Of a DNA stretch of 64,000 nt, positions 20,281 to 30,392 are shown piece by piece (the stretch's first letter is position 1; each line of letters starts with the position of its first letter). The notes beneath the pieces are model-generated. The model was given only the letters and a program-made list of their open reading frames with translations, ran no database searches and was not told where the DNA came from. The stretch is from Serratia sp. H1w. Lineage in GTDB: Bacteria > Pseudomonadota > Gammaproteobacteria > Enterobacterales > Enterobacteriaceae. A program made the translations under genes and the position numbers. Location of the stretch: assembly GCF_000633355.1 (NCBI RefSeq), contig NZ_AYMQ01000013.1, forward strand, positions 1-64,000, in the 5' to 3' direction.

Positions 20281-22488
20281 ATGCCGACCAAGCGCCACTC
20301 CTCATCACCGGCCAAACCAGGCTTTTTCCCCGTTAGCGTATTGGCTGCAACCATCGCGGCTACGCTAACCTTGCCTGCGGTTGCGGTTGCGGCTCCGACG
20401 ACCGCAGCTGCGGATGCAGATACTATTACGGTGGTCGGGGGCGGCAGCGGTGGTGCTGCACAGGAAAGCGCATGGGGGCCGGTTGGCACCATCGTGGCGA
20501 AACGTAGCGCTACCGGTACCAAAACCGATACGCCGTTGGTGAAGACTCCTCAATCGGTGTCTGTGGTCACGCGTGAACAGATGGACATGATGCAACCTTC
20601 CTCAGTGAAAGAAGCGTTAGGCTTCACTCCTGGTGTGATGGTGGGCAGCCGCGGCAGCTCTAACGTCTATGATGCGGTTTATATTCGTGGTTTTGGCTCG
20701 GTTAACCAGAATATCTATCTGGACGGTTTGAAGCTGCAAGGCGACTATTTTAACGAAGCCGTGATTGACCCTTACTTCCTTGAACGTGCAGAGGTTTTAC
20801 GTGGGCCTTCTTCCGTGCTGTACGGTAAAAGCAGCCCGGGTGGGATTGTCTCGCTGATCAGCAAGCGCCCGACCACGGAACCGCTGAAGGAAATTCAGTT
20901 CAAAATGGGGACAGACAATCTGTTCCAGACGGGTTTTGATTTCAGCAATGCGATTGATGATGACGGTAAGTATTCATTCCGTCTGACCGGGTTGGCGAAA
21001 GACGCCGACGCTCAGCAGGAGATGGCCAAAGAAAAACGTTATGCCATTGCGCCTTCATTCAGCTGGCAGCCCGATGAGCATACCAACCTGACGCTGTATT
21101 CTTACCTGCAAAACGATCCTAACCTTGGCTACTACGGCTGGTTGCCGATGCAGGGCACGGTGCAAAACGCGCCTTATGGCAAACTGCCAACCAATTTCAA
21201 CGAAGGCGAAAAGAGTAACTTCTATTCGCGCCAGACGCGTATGTTTGGCTACAGCTTCTCCCATGATTTCGATGATACCTGGACCGTGCGTCAGAACCTG
21301 CGTTATATGCAACTGCATACCAACCAGAACAATATCTATGGCACTGGCGTCAATGCCGACAACACGACCCTGAACCGGAACTATATCGCTTCGGATGAGC
21401 GCCTGAATAACTTCAGCGTCGATACCCAGGGCCAGGCCAAATTTGCTACTGACCGAGTGGATCATACGTTGCTGGCTGGCGTAGATTTTATGCGCATGAG
21501 TAACGACATCCAGGGGGGCTGGGGTCTCGCCAGCCCTCTGGATCTGGCCAATCCGCAGTTTGGTAATGACAGCAGAGGGGCATTAAACCCAACCAGTAAA
21601 GTCAACGGTCAGCAGCAGGTGGGGATTTACTTACAGGAACAGGCCGAGTGGAACCAGTGGATCCTGACTGCCGGTACGCGCTACGACTGGGCCAAGAGCA
21701 CTGTAGAAGATCGTACCGAAGCGGCCACTGTTCCTTACAGCGAGCAGAAAGATCATCAGTCAACTAATCGCATCGGCTTGAACTACCTGTTCGACAATGG
21801 CATTTCACCTTATGTCAGCTATGCACAATCTTTCGAGCCGAATGTAGGGGCGGGTTATAACGGCAAGGCCTTCGTTCCTTCCAAAGGTGAACAGTATGAA
21901 GCTGGCGTCAAGTACATGCCGAAAGATAAGCCTGTCTCTGCGACCATTGCCATCTATCAACTGACCAAGTCCAATAACCTGGTGACGGATGTTGAGCACG
22001 CCGATAAAGGTTGGTTCCAGCAACAAACGGGCGAGATCCGCTCTCGCGGCGTAGAATTGGAAGGCAAGGCGGCACTGACGGCTAACATCAACCTCCTTGC
22101 GACCTATACCTATACCGACGCTGAATACACCGAAGACACCACCAACCAGGGCAATACGCCAGCGATCATACCTAAGCATATGGCCTCGTTGTGGGGGGAT
22201 TATACCTTCCATGAAACCGCGTTGAGTGGCCTGACGCTGGGCGCGGGTGTGCGCTATACCGGTTCAACCTATGGTGATGAAGCCAACACCTTCAAAGTGC
22301 CGGACTACACCGTGTGGAATACCGTGCTGAAATATGATTTGGCACGCTTCAACCTGCCGGGCTCTTCCGTCGCGCTGAACGTCAACAACCTGTTTGATAA
22401 AGAGTACGTGTCCAGCTGCTTCGCGACCTATGGCTGCTTCTGGGGTGCAGAACGTCAAGTGGTCGCTACGGCAACCTTCAGTTTCTAA
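20281..22488 (+). CDS. fhuA: TonB-dependent ferrichrome receptor FhuA
   Basis: Outer-membrane receptor importing ferric hydroxamate siderophores. The 735-aa precursor has a signal peptide ending about AVA/A near residue 37, a TonB box (DTITVV) near residue 49, a plug domain starting TKTDTPLVKTPQSVSVV, and a 22-strand barrel ending in the phenylalanine of ATFSF, as outer-membrane proteins require. It shares with E. coli FhuA the segments QESAWGP, GLKLQG, VLYGKSSPGG and ASLWGDYTF, and the C-terminal Cys pair region SCFATYGCFWGAERQ. First gene of fhuACDB, preceded by a Fur box. Confidence 0.95.
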   Translation: MPTKRHSSSPAKPGFFPVSVLAATIAATLTLPAVAVAAPTTAAADADTITVVGGGSGGAAQESAWGPVGTIVAKRSATGTKTDTPLVKTPQSVSVVTREQMDMMQPSSVKEALGFTPGVMVGSRGSSNVYDAVYIRGFGSVNQNIYLDGLKLQGDYFNEAVIDPYFLERAEVLRGPSSVLYGKSSPGGIVSLISKRPTTEPLKEIQFKMGTDNLFQTGFDFSNAIDDDGKYSFRLTGLAKDADAQQEMAKEKRYAIAPSFSWQPDEHTNLTLYSYLQNDPNLGYYGWLPMQGTVQNAPYGKLPTNFNEGEKSNFYSRQTRMFGYSFSHDFDDTWTVRQNLRYMQLHTNQNNIYGTGVNADNTTLNRNYIASDERLNNFSVDTQGQAKFATDRVDHTLLAGVDFMRMSNDIQGGWGLASPLDLANPQFGNDSRGALNPTSKVNGQQQVGIYLQEQAEWNQWILTAGTRYDWAKSTVEDRTEAATVPYSEQKDHQSTNRIGLNYLFDNGISPYVSYAQSFEPNVGAGYNGKAFVPSKGEQYEAGVKYMPKDKPVSATIAIYQLTKSNNLVTDVEHADKGWFQQQTGEIRSRGVELEGKAALTANINLLATYTYTDAEYTEDTTNQGNTPAIIPKHMASLWGDYTFHETALSGLTLGAGVRYTGSTYGDEANTFKVPDYTVWNTVLKYDLARFNLPGSSVALNVNNLFDKEYVSSCFATYGCFWGAERQVVATATFSF

Positions 22489-22535
22489 TCGGCTAACGGG
22501 GACGACTTTTGGTCGCCCTCTGCCAAGCAGGGCCT

Positions 22536-23333
22536 ATGCAGGATAAACACCTTAATCGCGATGCTACGTTCCAGCTTGATGGCGTGAGCTTTGCCGTTCC
22601 AGGGCGGGTGCTGTTACAGCCGCTGTCATTGACGTTTCCCCAAGGCCAAGTGTGTGGGTTGATCGGCCATAATGGCTCCGGCAAATCCACGTTGCTGAAA
22701 ATTCTCGGCCGCCACCAAAATCCTACCTCCGGTCAGGCACTGCTTAATGGGCAACCGCTGGGGCAATGGGACAGCAAAGCCTTTGCTCGCCAAGTGGCCT
22801 ACCTGCCACAGCAATTGCCCGCAGCGGAAGGGATGACGGTGCGTGAACTGGTCGCTATTGGCCGTTACCCCTGGCACGGCGCATTAGGCCGCTTCAAGGT
22901 TGGCGATCGCGAGTTGGTGGAAGAAGCGATCGGGTTGGTGGGGCTGAAGCCTTTTGCCAACCGCTTGGTTGACAGCCTCTCCGGTGGTGAGCGCCAACGG
23001 GCCTGGCTGGCGATGATGGTTGCGCAGGATAGCCGCTGCCTGCTGCTGGATGAACCGACCTCGGCACTGGATATTGCCCATCAGGTTGAAGTGTTGGCCT
23101 TGATCCAACGCCTGAGCCATGAGCGTGGCTTGACGGTGATTGCGGTACTGCATGACATCAACATGGCGGCTCGTTACTGCGATCATCTGGTGGCATTACG
23201 CGGTGGCGAGATGATCGCCCAAGGGTCATCACTCGAGCTGATGCAAGGGCCAGTGCTGGAACAGATCTACGGTATTCCGATGGGTATCTTGCCGCATCCG
23301 AGTGGCGGTGCACCTGTGAGCTTCGTTTATTAA
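22536..23333 (+). CDS. fhuC: Ferric hydroxamate ABC transporter ATPase FhuC
   Basis: Energises FhuB-mediated uptake at the inner membrane. 265 aa, as in E. coli. Walker A GHNGSGKST near residue 43, signature LSGGERQR near 145 and Walker B LLLDEPTSALD near 165 are visible. The start at 22536 (MQDKHLNR) gives the family length; the frame extends nine codons upstream. An imperfect hairpin with a GTCG/CGAC stem at about 22498-22518 lies between fhuA and fhuC and could lower expression of fhuCDB. The stop overlaps fhuD as TAATG. Confidence 0.96.
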   Translation: MQDKHLNRDATFQLDGVSFAVPGRVLLQPLSLTFPQGQVCGLIGHNGSGKSTLLKILGRHQNPTSGQALLNGQPLGQWDSKAFARQVAYLPQQLPAAEGMTVRELVAIGRYPWHGALGRFKVGDRELVEEAIGLVGLKPFANRLVDSLSGGERQRAWLAMMVAQDSRCLLLDEPTSALDIAHQVEVLALIQRLSHERGLTVIAVLHDINMAARYCDHLVALRGGEMIAQGSSLELMQGPVLEQIYGIPMGILPHPSGGAPVSFVY

Positions 23334-24238
23334 TGCCTACCTCTGCCGATTTTCATCATGACCCGCTGCGCCGACGCTTATTAACGGCGCTGGCATTATC
23401 GCCACTGCTGTTTTCTTTACCGTCACGTGCGACAGGCTTGCCCGATATCACCCGTATTGCGGCGTTGGAATGGTTACCGATCGAGCTGCTGATTGCGCTG
23501 GGCGTCATGCCCCAGGCGGTTGCCGATGTTCATAACTACAACCTGTGGGTACAAGAGCCCCGGTTGCCGGATTCGGTGATTGACGTGGGCCAACGAACCG
23601 AACCTAATCTGGAACTGCTGCAACAGCTCAAACCTTCTCTGATCCTGCTCTCCAAAGGCTATGGCCCTTCGCCGCAAAAATTGCAGCCGATCGGCCCGAC
23701 CATGGAGTTTGGCTTTAACGATGGCAGCGGTAAACCGCTCACCGTCGGCAAAAACTCGCTGCAGCAGTTGGCACAGCGAATAGGGTTGGAAGCTCGGGCT
23801 ACCCAGCATCTGCAACAGTTTGATGCTTTCATGCTGGAGGCGCGTAACCGTCTGGCGGGGTATCGGCAACAGCCGCTACTGCTGTTCTCCTTGCTCGATC
23901 CTCGGCACGTGTTGGTGATCGGCCAGAAGAGCCTGTTTCAGGAAGTGATGGATCAGCTAGGCATCGAGAATGCCTGGCAGGGAGAAACCAACTTCTGGGG
24001 CACCTCGGTGGTTGGGATCGAACGTCTGGCGTCGATAAAAAATGCCCGGGCGATTTATCTCGATCACGGCAATCAGGCGATGATGGATAAAGTCAGCCAG
24101 ACGCCGCTGTGGCAGGCTTTACCGTTTATCCGCCAGGGTCAACTGCGGCAGATGCCTGCGGTGTGGTTCTATGGTGCCACGCTGTCGGCCATGCGCTTTT
24201 GCCGCTTGCTGGAGCAGGCGCAGGAGGCTCGCTCATGA
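23333..24238 (+). CDS. fhuD: Ferric hydroxamate-binding protein FhuD
   Basis: Periplasmic binding protein that delivers ferric hydroxamates to FhuB. 301 aa. The N-terminus has RRRLLTALALS, a twin-arginine-type signal like that of E. coli FhuD, so Tat export is likely. The conserved stretches ALEWLPIELL, DSVIDVGQRTEPNLELL and NAWQGETNFWG match E. coli FhuD. Coupled to fhuC by TAATG and to fhuB by an ATGA overlap. Confidence 0.95.
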   Translation: MPTSADFHHDPLRRRLLTALALSPLLFSLPSRATGLPDITRIAALEWLPIELLIALGVMPQAVADVHNYNLWVQEPRLPDSVIDVGQRTEPNLELLQQLKPSLILLSKGYGPSPQKLQPIGPTMEFGFNDGSGKPLTVGKNSLQQLAQRIGLEARATQHLQQFDAFMLEARNRLAGYRQQPLLLFSLLDPRHVLVIGQKSLFQEVMDQLGIENAWQGETNFWGTSVVGIERLASIKNARAIYLDHGNQAMMDKVSQTPLWQALPFIRQGQLRQMPAVWFYGATLSAMRFCRLLEQAQEARS

Positions 24239-26223
24239 GTGCACGCCTGCGTATCTTGCCGATAGCGCTGATTATGTTATTGCTGGCCGTAGCGAGTGGC
24301 CTGACGCTATTCAACCTGCTGCATCAATTGCCGTGGGATCAGTGGTCACAGGGGTTGTTACGGCCCGATATCGACAATGTCGATCAGATGCTGTTCCACT
24401 ATAGCCTGTTGCCACGCCTGTCGGTGTCGCTGTTGGTGGGCGCAGGGCTAGGATTGGTTGGCGTGCTGTTCCAGCAGGTATTACGCAATCCGCTGGCGGA
24501 ACCTGCCACGCTCGGCGTTTCTGCTGGTGCTCAGCTAGGGTTAACGATTGCCACGTTGTGGATGCTGCCTGGGGGCGAATTGACCCGACAGCTAGCGGCG
24601 ATGACGGGTGCCATTGTGGTCGGCGGGTTGGTATTTGGCGTTGCCTGGGGCAAGCGGATGTCACCCGTGACGCTAATTCTGGCCGGCCTGGTACTTGGGT
24701 TGTACTGCGGCGCGGTCAATAGCCTGCTGGCGCTGTTCAATTACGATCAGCTACAAGGCCTGTTCCTGTGGAGCACCGGTGCGCTCAATCAGCAGGATTG
24801 GGGAACGGTGCAGTTTATCCTGCCACGCTTGCTGTTGGTTGCCGTGCTGGCTGCGCTATTAATCCGGCCATTAACGTTGCTAGGGCTGGATGACGGTGTG
24901 GCGCGTAATCTGGGCCTTGGTCTGGCAATGTCGCGCTTTGCTGCGTTAGCGCTGGCGATAGTATTCAGCGCCATGCTGGTAAACGCTGTCGGCGTAATCG
25001 GTTTTATCGGCTTGTTTGCCCCATTGATGGCCAAAATGCTGGGAGCTCGCCGTCTGGCGCACCGCATGATGCTGGCTCCGCTATTGGGGGCATTGCTGCT
25101 GTGGTTGACCGATCAGGTAATGATCTGGCTGACGCTGTTCTGGCGTGAAATCCCGACCGGTGCGGCCACGGCCTTGTTTGGTGCACCGTTGTTGCTGTGG
25201 TTGCTGCCACGCCTGCGCAGCAGCGCAACCCCGCCGCCGATGGATCTGGGTGATAAAGTGCCTGTCGAACGAGGCAACTTGCCGATATGGGTGCTGCTGG
25301 GGAGCGTTATATTATTGGCTGGGATTACGGTGGCGCTGATGTTTGGCCAAAACGCCCACGGCTGGCAGTGGAGCGTAGGCAGTGAATTGCAGGCGCTGAT
25401 GCCTTGGCGCTGGCCACGAGTCGTTTCTGCCCTGGCGGCCGGGATGATGCTGGCGGTAGCCGGTACCCTGATCCAGAAGCTGACCGGCAACCCGATGTCC
25501 AGCCCGGAGGTGTTAGGCATCAGCTCCGGTGCGGCCTTCGGTGTGGTGGTGATGCTGTTTATCGTACCTGGTGATGCCTTTGTGTGGCTGCTGCCCGCCG
25601 GGAGCCTAGGGGCTGCGGCAACGCTGTTGATCATCATGATGGCGGCAGGGCGCGGCGGATTTTCTACCGAACGCATGCTGCTGGCGGGTATCGCTCTCAG
25701 TACCGCTTTCACTACGACCATTTTCCTGCTGCTGGCCAGTGGCGATCCGCGTATGGGCGGGTTGTTGGTGTGGATCTCGGGCTCTACCTATTCGGTGGAT
25801 GCGCCGCAGGCAATACGTACGGCGGTGATTGCTGGTGTGTTGATCGTGTTGGCACCGCTGTGTCGGCGTTGGCTGACGATCTTGCCGTTGAGTGGTGCAA
25901 CAGCACGTTCAGTAGGGATCGCACTGACGCCGACGCGGTTGACCATTTTGCTGCTGGCGGCGACGCTGACGGCAATGGCAACCCTGACCGTTGGGCCGCT
26001 GAGCTTTATCGGCCTGATGGCACCACATATGGCCCGTATGTTGGGATTCCGTAGGGCGCTGCCGCAGATGGTGATTGCTGCGCTACTAGGCGGTCTGCTG
26101 ATGGTGTTTGCGGACTGGTGTGGTCGGATGGTGATGTTCCCTTACCAAATCCCTGCGGGGCTGCTGGCGACCTTTATTGGCGCGCCGTACTTCGTCTATC
26201 TGCTGCGTAAACAGACGTCGTAG
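24235..26223 (+). CDS. fhuB: Ferric hydroxamate ABC permease FhuB
   Basis: Inner-membrane permease made of two fused FecCD-type halves, about 1-330 and 340-662, each with about ten membrane segments. Each half has its EAA-like GxxGFIGLxxPxxAR region (GVIGFIGLFAPLMAK and PLSFIGLMAPHMAR). Start ATG 24235 overlaps the fhuD stop and gives 662 aa against 660 in E. coli; the frame continues upstream without meaning. Last gene of the operon, followed by its own terminator and then by metK rather than the hemL found after fhuB in E. coli. Confidence 0.96.
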   Translation: MSARLRILPIALIMLLLAVASGLTLFNLLHQLPWDQWSQGLLRPDIDNVDQMLFHYSLLPRLSVSLLVGAGLGLVGVLFQQVLRNPLAEPATLGVSAGAQLGLTIATLWMLPGGELTRQLAAMTGAIVVGGLVFGVAWGKRMSPVTLILAGLVLGLYCGAVNSLLALFNYDQLQGLFLWSTGALNQQDWGTVQFILPRLLLVAVLAALLIRPLTLLGLDDGVARNLGLGLAMSRFAALALAIVFSAMLVNAVGVIGFIGLFAPLMAKMLGARRLAHRMMLAPLLGALLLWLTDQVMIWLTLFWREIPTGAATALFGAPLLLWLLPRLRSSATPPPMDLGDKVPVERGNLPIWVLLGSVILLAGITVALMFGQNAHGWQWSVGSELQALMPWRWPRVVSALAAGMMLAVAGTLIQKLTGNPMSSPEVLGISSGAAFGVVVMLFIVPGDAFVWLLPAGSLGAAATLLIIMMAAGRGGFSTERMLLAGIALSTAFTTTIFLLLASGDPRMGGLLVWISGSTYSVDAPQAIRTAVIAGVLIVLAPLCRRWLTILPLSGATARSVGIALTPTRLTILLLAATLTAMATLTVGPLSFIGLMAPHMARMLGFRRALPQMVIAALLGGLLMVFADWCGRMVMFPYQIPAGLLATFIGAPYFVYLLRKQTS

Positions 26224-26248
26224 ACCTTCTTGGGTTAGCATCGTTGCC

Positions 26249-26284
26249 ACCAAGGGCTCAGCATTGCTGGGCCCTTGGTTTTTC
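26249..26284 (+). terminator. Rho-independent terminator after fhuB
   Basis: Stem ACCAAGGGCT with GGCCCTTGGT-type complement (26249-26279) followed by five or more T residues. Classic intrinsic terminator for fhuACDB. Confidence 0.85.
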
Positions 26285-26300
26285 AGGTTTCCACAAACAA

Positions 26301-26328
26301 AAACGGCGAGCCTCAGGCTCGCCGTTTT
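26301..26328. terminator. Rho-independent terminator after metK
   Basis: AAACGGCGAGCCT pairs with AGGCTCGCCGTTTTT across a one-base centre. The stem has T runs on both strands, so it can act on metK (minus) and as a second stop for fhuB. Confidence 0.85.
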
Positions 26329-26346
26329 TATGTCTAACGCTCAGGC

Positions 26347-27501
26347 TTATTTCAAACCAGCGGCGTCGCGCAGCAGGGCAGCCTTGTCGGTCGCTTCCCA
26401 AGGGAAGTGCTCGCGACCAAAGTGGCCGTAGGCTGCGGTTTCACGGTAGATCGGTTGCAGCAGATCCATCATCTGGATCAGGCCGTATGGGCGCAGATCG
26501 AAGAACTCACGCACCAACAGGGTCAACTGCTCGGTCGAGATTTTCTCGGTACCGAAGGTTTCCACCATGATGGAGGTTGGCTCTGCTACGCCGATAGCGT
26601 AGGACACCTGGATCTCACAGCGATCTGCCAGGCCCGCGGCAACGATATTTTTTGCCACATAACGCGCCGCATAGGCCGCAGAGCGGTCAACCTTGGAAGG
26701 ATCCTTGCCGGAGAACGCGCCGCCACCGTGACGAGCCATGCCGCCGTAGGTATCAACGATGATTTTACGGCCGGTCAGGCCGCAGTCACCCATTGGGCCA
26801 CCGATAACAAAACGGCCGGTTGGGTTGATGTGGAATTTAGTGCCCGCCGTCAGCCACTCGGCTGGCAGCACCGGCTTGATGATCTCTTCCATCACCGCTT
26901 CTTGCAGGTCTTTCAGCGCGATATCTTCGGAATGCTGGGTGGAAAGCACTACGGCATCGATACCGACGATTTTGCCATCGTCATACTGGAAGGTGACCTG
27001 GCTTTTGGCATCTGGGCGCAGCCAAGGCAGGGTGCCATTTTTACGCACTTCGGCCTGGCGTTGAACCAAGCGGTGAGCATAAGTGATTGGCGCAGGCATC
27101 AACACGTCGGTTTCATTGGAGGCATAACCAAACATCAGGCCCTGATCCCCAGCACCTTGCTCCAGCGGATCGCTACGGTCTACGCCCTGGTTGATATCCG
27201 GTGATTGTTTACCGATGGCGCTCAATACGGCACAGGAATTGGCATCAAAGCCCATGTCTGAATGGACGTAGCCAATTTCGCGCACGGTTTGGCGGGTGAT
27301 CTCTTCGATATCAACCCAGGCGCTGGTGGTGATCTCGCCGCCAACCAGCACCATGCCGGTTTTCACGTAGGTTTCGCAGGCTACGCGGGCTTTTGGATCC
27401 TGTTCCAGAATGGCATCCAGAACGGCATCGGAGATCTGATCGGCAATTTTATCCGGATGTCCTTCGGAGACAGACTCGGACGTGAAGAGGTGTTTAGCCA
27501 T
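26347..27501 (-). CDS. metK: S-adenosylmethionine synthetase
   Basis: Makes S-adenosylmethionine from methionine and ATP. 384 aa, equal to E. coli MetK. Signature segments are visible: [12 protein letters not shown] near residue 114 and [16 protein letters not shown] near residue 258, and [13 protein letters not shown] at the start. ATG 27501 gives the family N-terminus; the open frame continues 40 codons upstream without support. Codon use is strongly biased, consistent with high expression. A probable MetJ operator lies about 155 bp upstream. Confidence 0.97.
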   Translation of the reverse strand: MAKHLFTSESVSEGHPDKIADQISDAVLDAILEQDPKARVACETYVKTGMVLVGGEITTSAWVDIEEITRQTVREIGYVHSDMGFDANSCAVLSAIGKQSPDINQGVDRSDPLEQGAGDQGLMFGYASNETDVLMPAPITYAHRLVQRQAEVRKNGTLPWLRPDAKSQVTFQYDDGKIVGIDAVVLSTQHSEDIALKDLQEAVMEEIIKPVLPAEWLTAGTKFHINPTGRFVIGGPMGDCGLTGRKIIVDTYGGMARHGGGAFSGKDPSKVDRSAAYAARYVAKNIVAAGLADRCEIQVSYAIGVAEPTSIMVETFGTEKISTEQLTLLVREFFDLRPYGLIQMMDLLQPIYRETAAYGHFGREHFPWEATDKAALLRDAAGLK

Positions 27502-27653
27502 GGTGTTCTTTACCTTGCAAAAGACGGGTTGGAAATTACTGCACAGCGCTGGAGATCCGGGCATCAAAGCGAAGGGTCTTCCGCTGATGGCGAGATGCAT
27601 CCTGCAACGCCCCTCAGGCAAAGCCGTTAAGCAGTTTCTCAGTTAATCGGTAT

Positions 27654-27678
27654 AGATGGATTAACATCTGGACGTCTA
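27654..27678. promoter_or_regulatory. Candidate MetJ operator for metK
   Basis: One near-consensus 8-bp met box, GGACGTCT against AGACGTCT, is preceded by one or two tandem weaker matches (AACATCT-like and AGATGGAT-like). MetJ represses metK with S-adenosylmethionine as corepressor in E. coli. Coordinates are good to within a base or two. Confidence 0.6.
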
Positions 27679-27938
27679 TTTTAGGTCAGCCTTTAGCCGG
27701 ATTGCCAGTAATTTTTTGCGCTAACGCTCTTTTGGGCAAACCGCTTGCCGCCATTTTCATCGCTTGAAACAGTTTCTGGCGAATTTTCATTTTGCATTTT
27801 GCCCGGGGGTCCGGTATAAACTGCGCGCGCGGCTCATTTGGTGCACAGCGTGTTACAGAAAATCGTTACCTTCTGTAAAACCCGGCAGTGCCGTGCCAAG
27901 ACCAGCCGTAGGTACCCCATCAGGGGGCCGCCGCTTCA

Positions 27939-27966
27939 TTGAACGTTCATGTTCTTACACTATATA
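27939..27966 (+). promoter_or_regulatory. Candidate sigma-70 promoter for yqgB-speA
   Basis: TTGAAC (-35) and TATATA (-10) are separated by 16 bp. The -35 lies in the small palindrome TGAACGTTCA. It is the best plus-strand promoter I see in the interval. Confidence 0.5.
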
Positions 27967-28241
27967 GAGGCTTTGTCGTTCTTTGTGGGCGGCATGCGTG
28001 GAGGTGGTTGGATTAATGATCCGTTGTCTACTGGTTGTTGGTTCTCAACAGCAGTGCCGTTCTGGCGCGCATTCTTCTGCTATTTCCCGTCTTGTCTCTA
28101 CACCATCTACCCGATGTTACACACATCTGGGCGCTACTCAGGATGCTCGGGCCGGTTAACGGCTGTCTGAAGCACTGAACAAGGGTAGCCTACAGCCTTC
28201 TGTGGGATGATTCTTTACCCGATTCACGAGGTTTGAACAGG

Positions 28242-28403
28242 GTGTCTTACAAAAAATCTATTGGGTATAAACCGATCGCTGACCACGAACGGCAGGTGAA
28301 TTCACTGCTAAAATGGGGTGTTTCCGGGTTGTTCTCGCGGGTTGTAGCTGCGATAGTGGCTGACTATATCGTCAGTATGCAAGGTGAGGCGAGTAATGTC
28401 TGA
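28242..28403 (+). CDS. yqgB: YqgB-like small protein overlapping speA
   Basis: A 53-codon frame starting at GTG 28242 and ending 8 nt inside speA. Its residues 10-40 align by eye with E. coli YqgB (43 aa): KPxAxxERQ, then SLL, GLxS and AAIV at the same spacing. YqgB lies directly upstream of speA in E. coli too, where it is annotated as an acid-stress protein. GAGG ten bases before the GTG could be its ribosome site; the exact start is uncertain. Overlap with speA suggests translational coupling. Confidence 0.7.
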   Translation: MSYKKSIGYKPIADHERQVNSLLKWGVSGLFSRVVAAIVADYIVSMQGEASNV

Positions 28404-30372
28404 TGATATGCAGATCCAACGCCCGTCAGTAGCGGGTGAAAATGTCTCTTTACGCTCCATGCAGGAGGTTGCCATGAATGATCGTAATGCCAGCAAGATG
28501 CTGCGCACTTATAACGTCGCCTACTGGGGCAACAATTACTTTGACGTCAATGAGCTGGGCCACATCAGCGTGTGCCCGGACCCCGACGTCCCGCATGCGC
28601 GTGTCGATCTTGCAGAGTTGGTGAAAGAACGCCAGAAAGATGGCCAGCGCCTGCCTGCCTTGTTCTGCTTCCCGCAGATCTTGCAGCATCGCCTGCGTTC
28701 GATTAACGCCGCGTTCAAACGTGCGCGTGAATCCTTCGGCTATGAAGGTGGCTACTTCCTGGTTTACCCGATCAAGGTTAACCAACACCGCCGGGTGATT
28801 GAATCACTGGTCAACTCCGGCGAACCATTGGGGCTGGAAGCGGGCTCCAAGGCGGAACTGATGGCGGTGCTGGCCCATGCCGGTATGACCCGTTCGGTGA
28901 TCGTCTGTAACGGCTACAAAGACCGTGAATATGTTCGTCTGGCGCTGATCGGTGAAAAACTGGGGCACAAAGTGTATCTGGTGATCGAAAAGATGTCGGA
29001 AATCCAGATGGTGCTGGAAGAAGCCGAGCGCCTGAATGTGGTACCACGTCTGGGTGTCCGTGCCCGCCTGGCATCACAAGGGGCAGGTAAATGGCAGTCG
29101 AGCGGTGGCGAAAAATCCAAGTTCGGTTTGGCAGCCATTCAGGTCCTGAAGCTGGTGGAAACCCTGCGTGAAGCGGGCCGCCTGGACAGCCTGCAACTGC
29201 TGCACTTCCACCTGGGTTCTCAACTGGCCAACATTCGCGATATCGCCACCGGCGTACGTGAATCCGCCCGTTTCTATGTGGAATTACACAAGCTCGGCGT
29301 CAACATTCAATGTTTCGACGTGGGTGGTGGCCTGGGTGTGGATTATGAAGGCACTCGTTCGCAGTCCGACTGCTCGGTCAACTATGGCCTGAATGAATAC
29401 GCCAACAACGTGATTTGGGGGATCGGTGATGCCTGTAATGAGCATGGCCTGCCGCATCCAACGGTGATCACCGAGTCTGGCCGTGCTGTTACCGCTCACC
29501 ACACGGTGCTGGTTTCCAACGTCATTGGCGTGGAGCGCAACGAATTCTGTGAGCCGGTTCCCCCGGTTGAAGATGCGCCGCGCGCGTTGGAAAGCATGTG
29601 GGAAACCTGGCAGGAAATGAACGAGCCGGAAAACCGCCGTTCGCTGCGTGAATGGCTGCACGATAGCCAGATGGATCTGCATGATGTACATACCCAGTAT
29701 GCACACGGCATGTTGGATCTGACCAAGCGTGCCTATGCCGAGCAGCTGTATCTGAACATCTGCAACAAGATCCAGCAGCAGCTCGATCCGAGCAACCGTG
29801 CACACCGGCCAATCATCGATGAGTTACAGGAGCGGATGGCAGACAAGTTCTACGTCAACTTCTCGCTGTTCCAATCGATGCCGGATGCCTGGGGTATCGA
29901 CCAACTGTTCCCGGTACTGCCGCTGGAAGGGTTGGACAAGCCGCCGGAAGGCCGTGCGGTGCTGCTGGACATCACCTGTGACTCCGATGGCACCATCGAC
30001 CACTACATTGATGGTGACGGCGTCGCCACCACCATGCCGATGCCGCCGTACGATCCGGAAAACCCGCCTCTGTTAGGGTTCTTTATGGTCGGGGCCTATC
30101 AGGAAATCCTGGGCAATATGCACAACCTGTTTGGCGATACCGCGTCGGTGGATGTGTTTGTATTCCCGGATGGCAGCATCGAAACCGAGCTGTCTGATGA
30201 AGGTGATAGCGTGGCCGATATGCTGGAATACGTGCAGCTCGATCCGATCGCGTTGCTGGCTAAATTCCGCGATCAGGTGAAAGAAACCGATCTGGACGGC
30301 GAGTTGCAGGCGCAATTTGTCGAAGAGTTTGAAGCCGGTTTATATGGCTACACTTATTTAGAAGATGAATAA
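28396..30372 (+). CDS. speA: Biosynthetic arginine decarboxylase
   Basis: PLP enzyme that makes agmatine from arginine, the first step of the arginine route to putrescine. 658 aa, equal to E. coli SpeA and collinear throughout. The PLP-lysine segment is YPIKVNQ near residue 127, GSQLANIRD and [15 protein letters not shown] follow, and the decarboxylase [10 protein letters not shown] motif is near 533. The start is MSDDMQIQ at 28396, inside the end of yqgB; an upstream in-frame start adds four residues only. speB, its partner, lies 5.3 kb downstream. Confidence 0.97.
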   Translation: MSDDMQIQRPSVAGENVSLRSMQEVAMNDRNASKMLRTYNVAYWGNNYFDVNELGHISVCPDPDVPHARVDLAELVKERQKDGQRLPALFCFPQILQHRLRSINAAFKRARESFGYEGGYFLVYPIKVNQHRRVIESLVNSGEPLGLEAGSKAELMAVLAHAGMTRSVIVCNGYKDREYVRLALIGEKLGHKVYLVIEKMSEIQMVLEEAERLNVVPRLGVRARLASQGAGKWQSSGGEKSKFGLAAIQVLKLVETLREAGRLDSLQLLHFHLGSQLANIRDIATGVRESARFYVELHKLGVNIQCFDVGGGLGVDYEGTRSQSDCSVNYGLNEYANNVIWGIGDACNEHGLPHPTVITESGRAVTAHHTVLVSNVIGVERNEFCEPVPPVEDAPRALESMWETWQEMNEPENRRSLREWLHDSQMDLHDVHTQYAHGMLDLTKRAYAEQLYLNICNKIQQQLDPSNRAHRPIIDELQERMADKFYVNFSLFQSMPDAWGIDQLFPVLPLEGLDKPPEGRAVLLDITCDSDGTIDHYIDGDGVATTMPMPPYDPENPPLLGFFMVGAYQEILGNMHNLFGDTASVDVFVFPDGSIETELSDEGDSVADMLEYVQLDPIALLAKFRDQVKETDLDGELQAQFVEEFEAGLYGYTYLEDE

Positions 30373-30392
30373 GCTACCCCAATAAACTGACC

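Larger units (their letters stand above)
27502..28241. other. Long metK-speA intergenic region
   Basis: This divergent gap carries a MetJ-box candidate near 27654-27678 for metK and a good promoter candidate for speA: TTGAAC at 27939-27944, a 16-bp spacer and TATATA at 27961-27966. The implied speA leader is over 400 nt long. Short frames at 27764-27967 (67 codons) and 27949-28170 (73 codons) have no recognised similarity and I do not call them genes, although E. coli has small genes (yqgC, yqgD) in this interval. The yqgB-like gene follows at 28242. Confidence 0.5.

Noticed and set aside
26221-26346. Prophage or IS at the fhuB-metK junction
   Set aside because: The 124 bp contain only two intrinsic terminators; no transposase fragment, terminal repeats or att-like sequence.
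27764-28170. Frames of 67 and 73 codons in the metK-speA gap as yqgC or yqgD
   Set aside because: I could not match either to a remembered sequence and neither has a good start site; left as unsupported.
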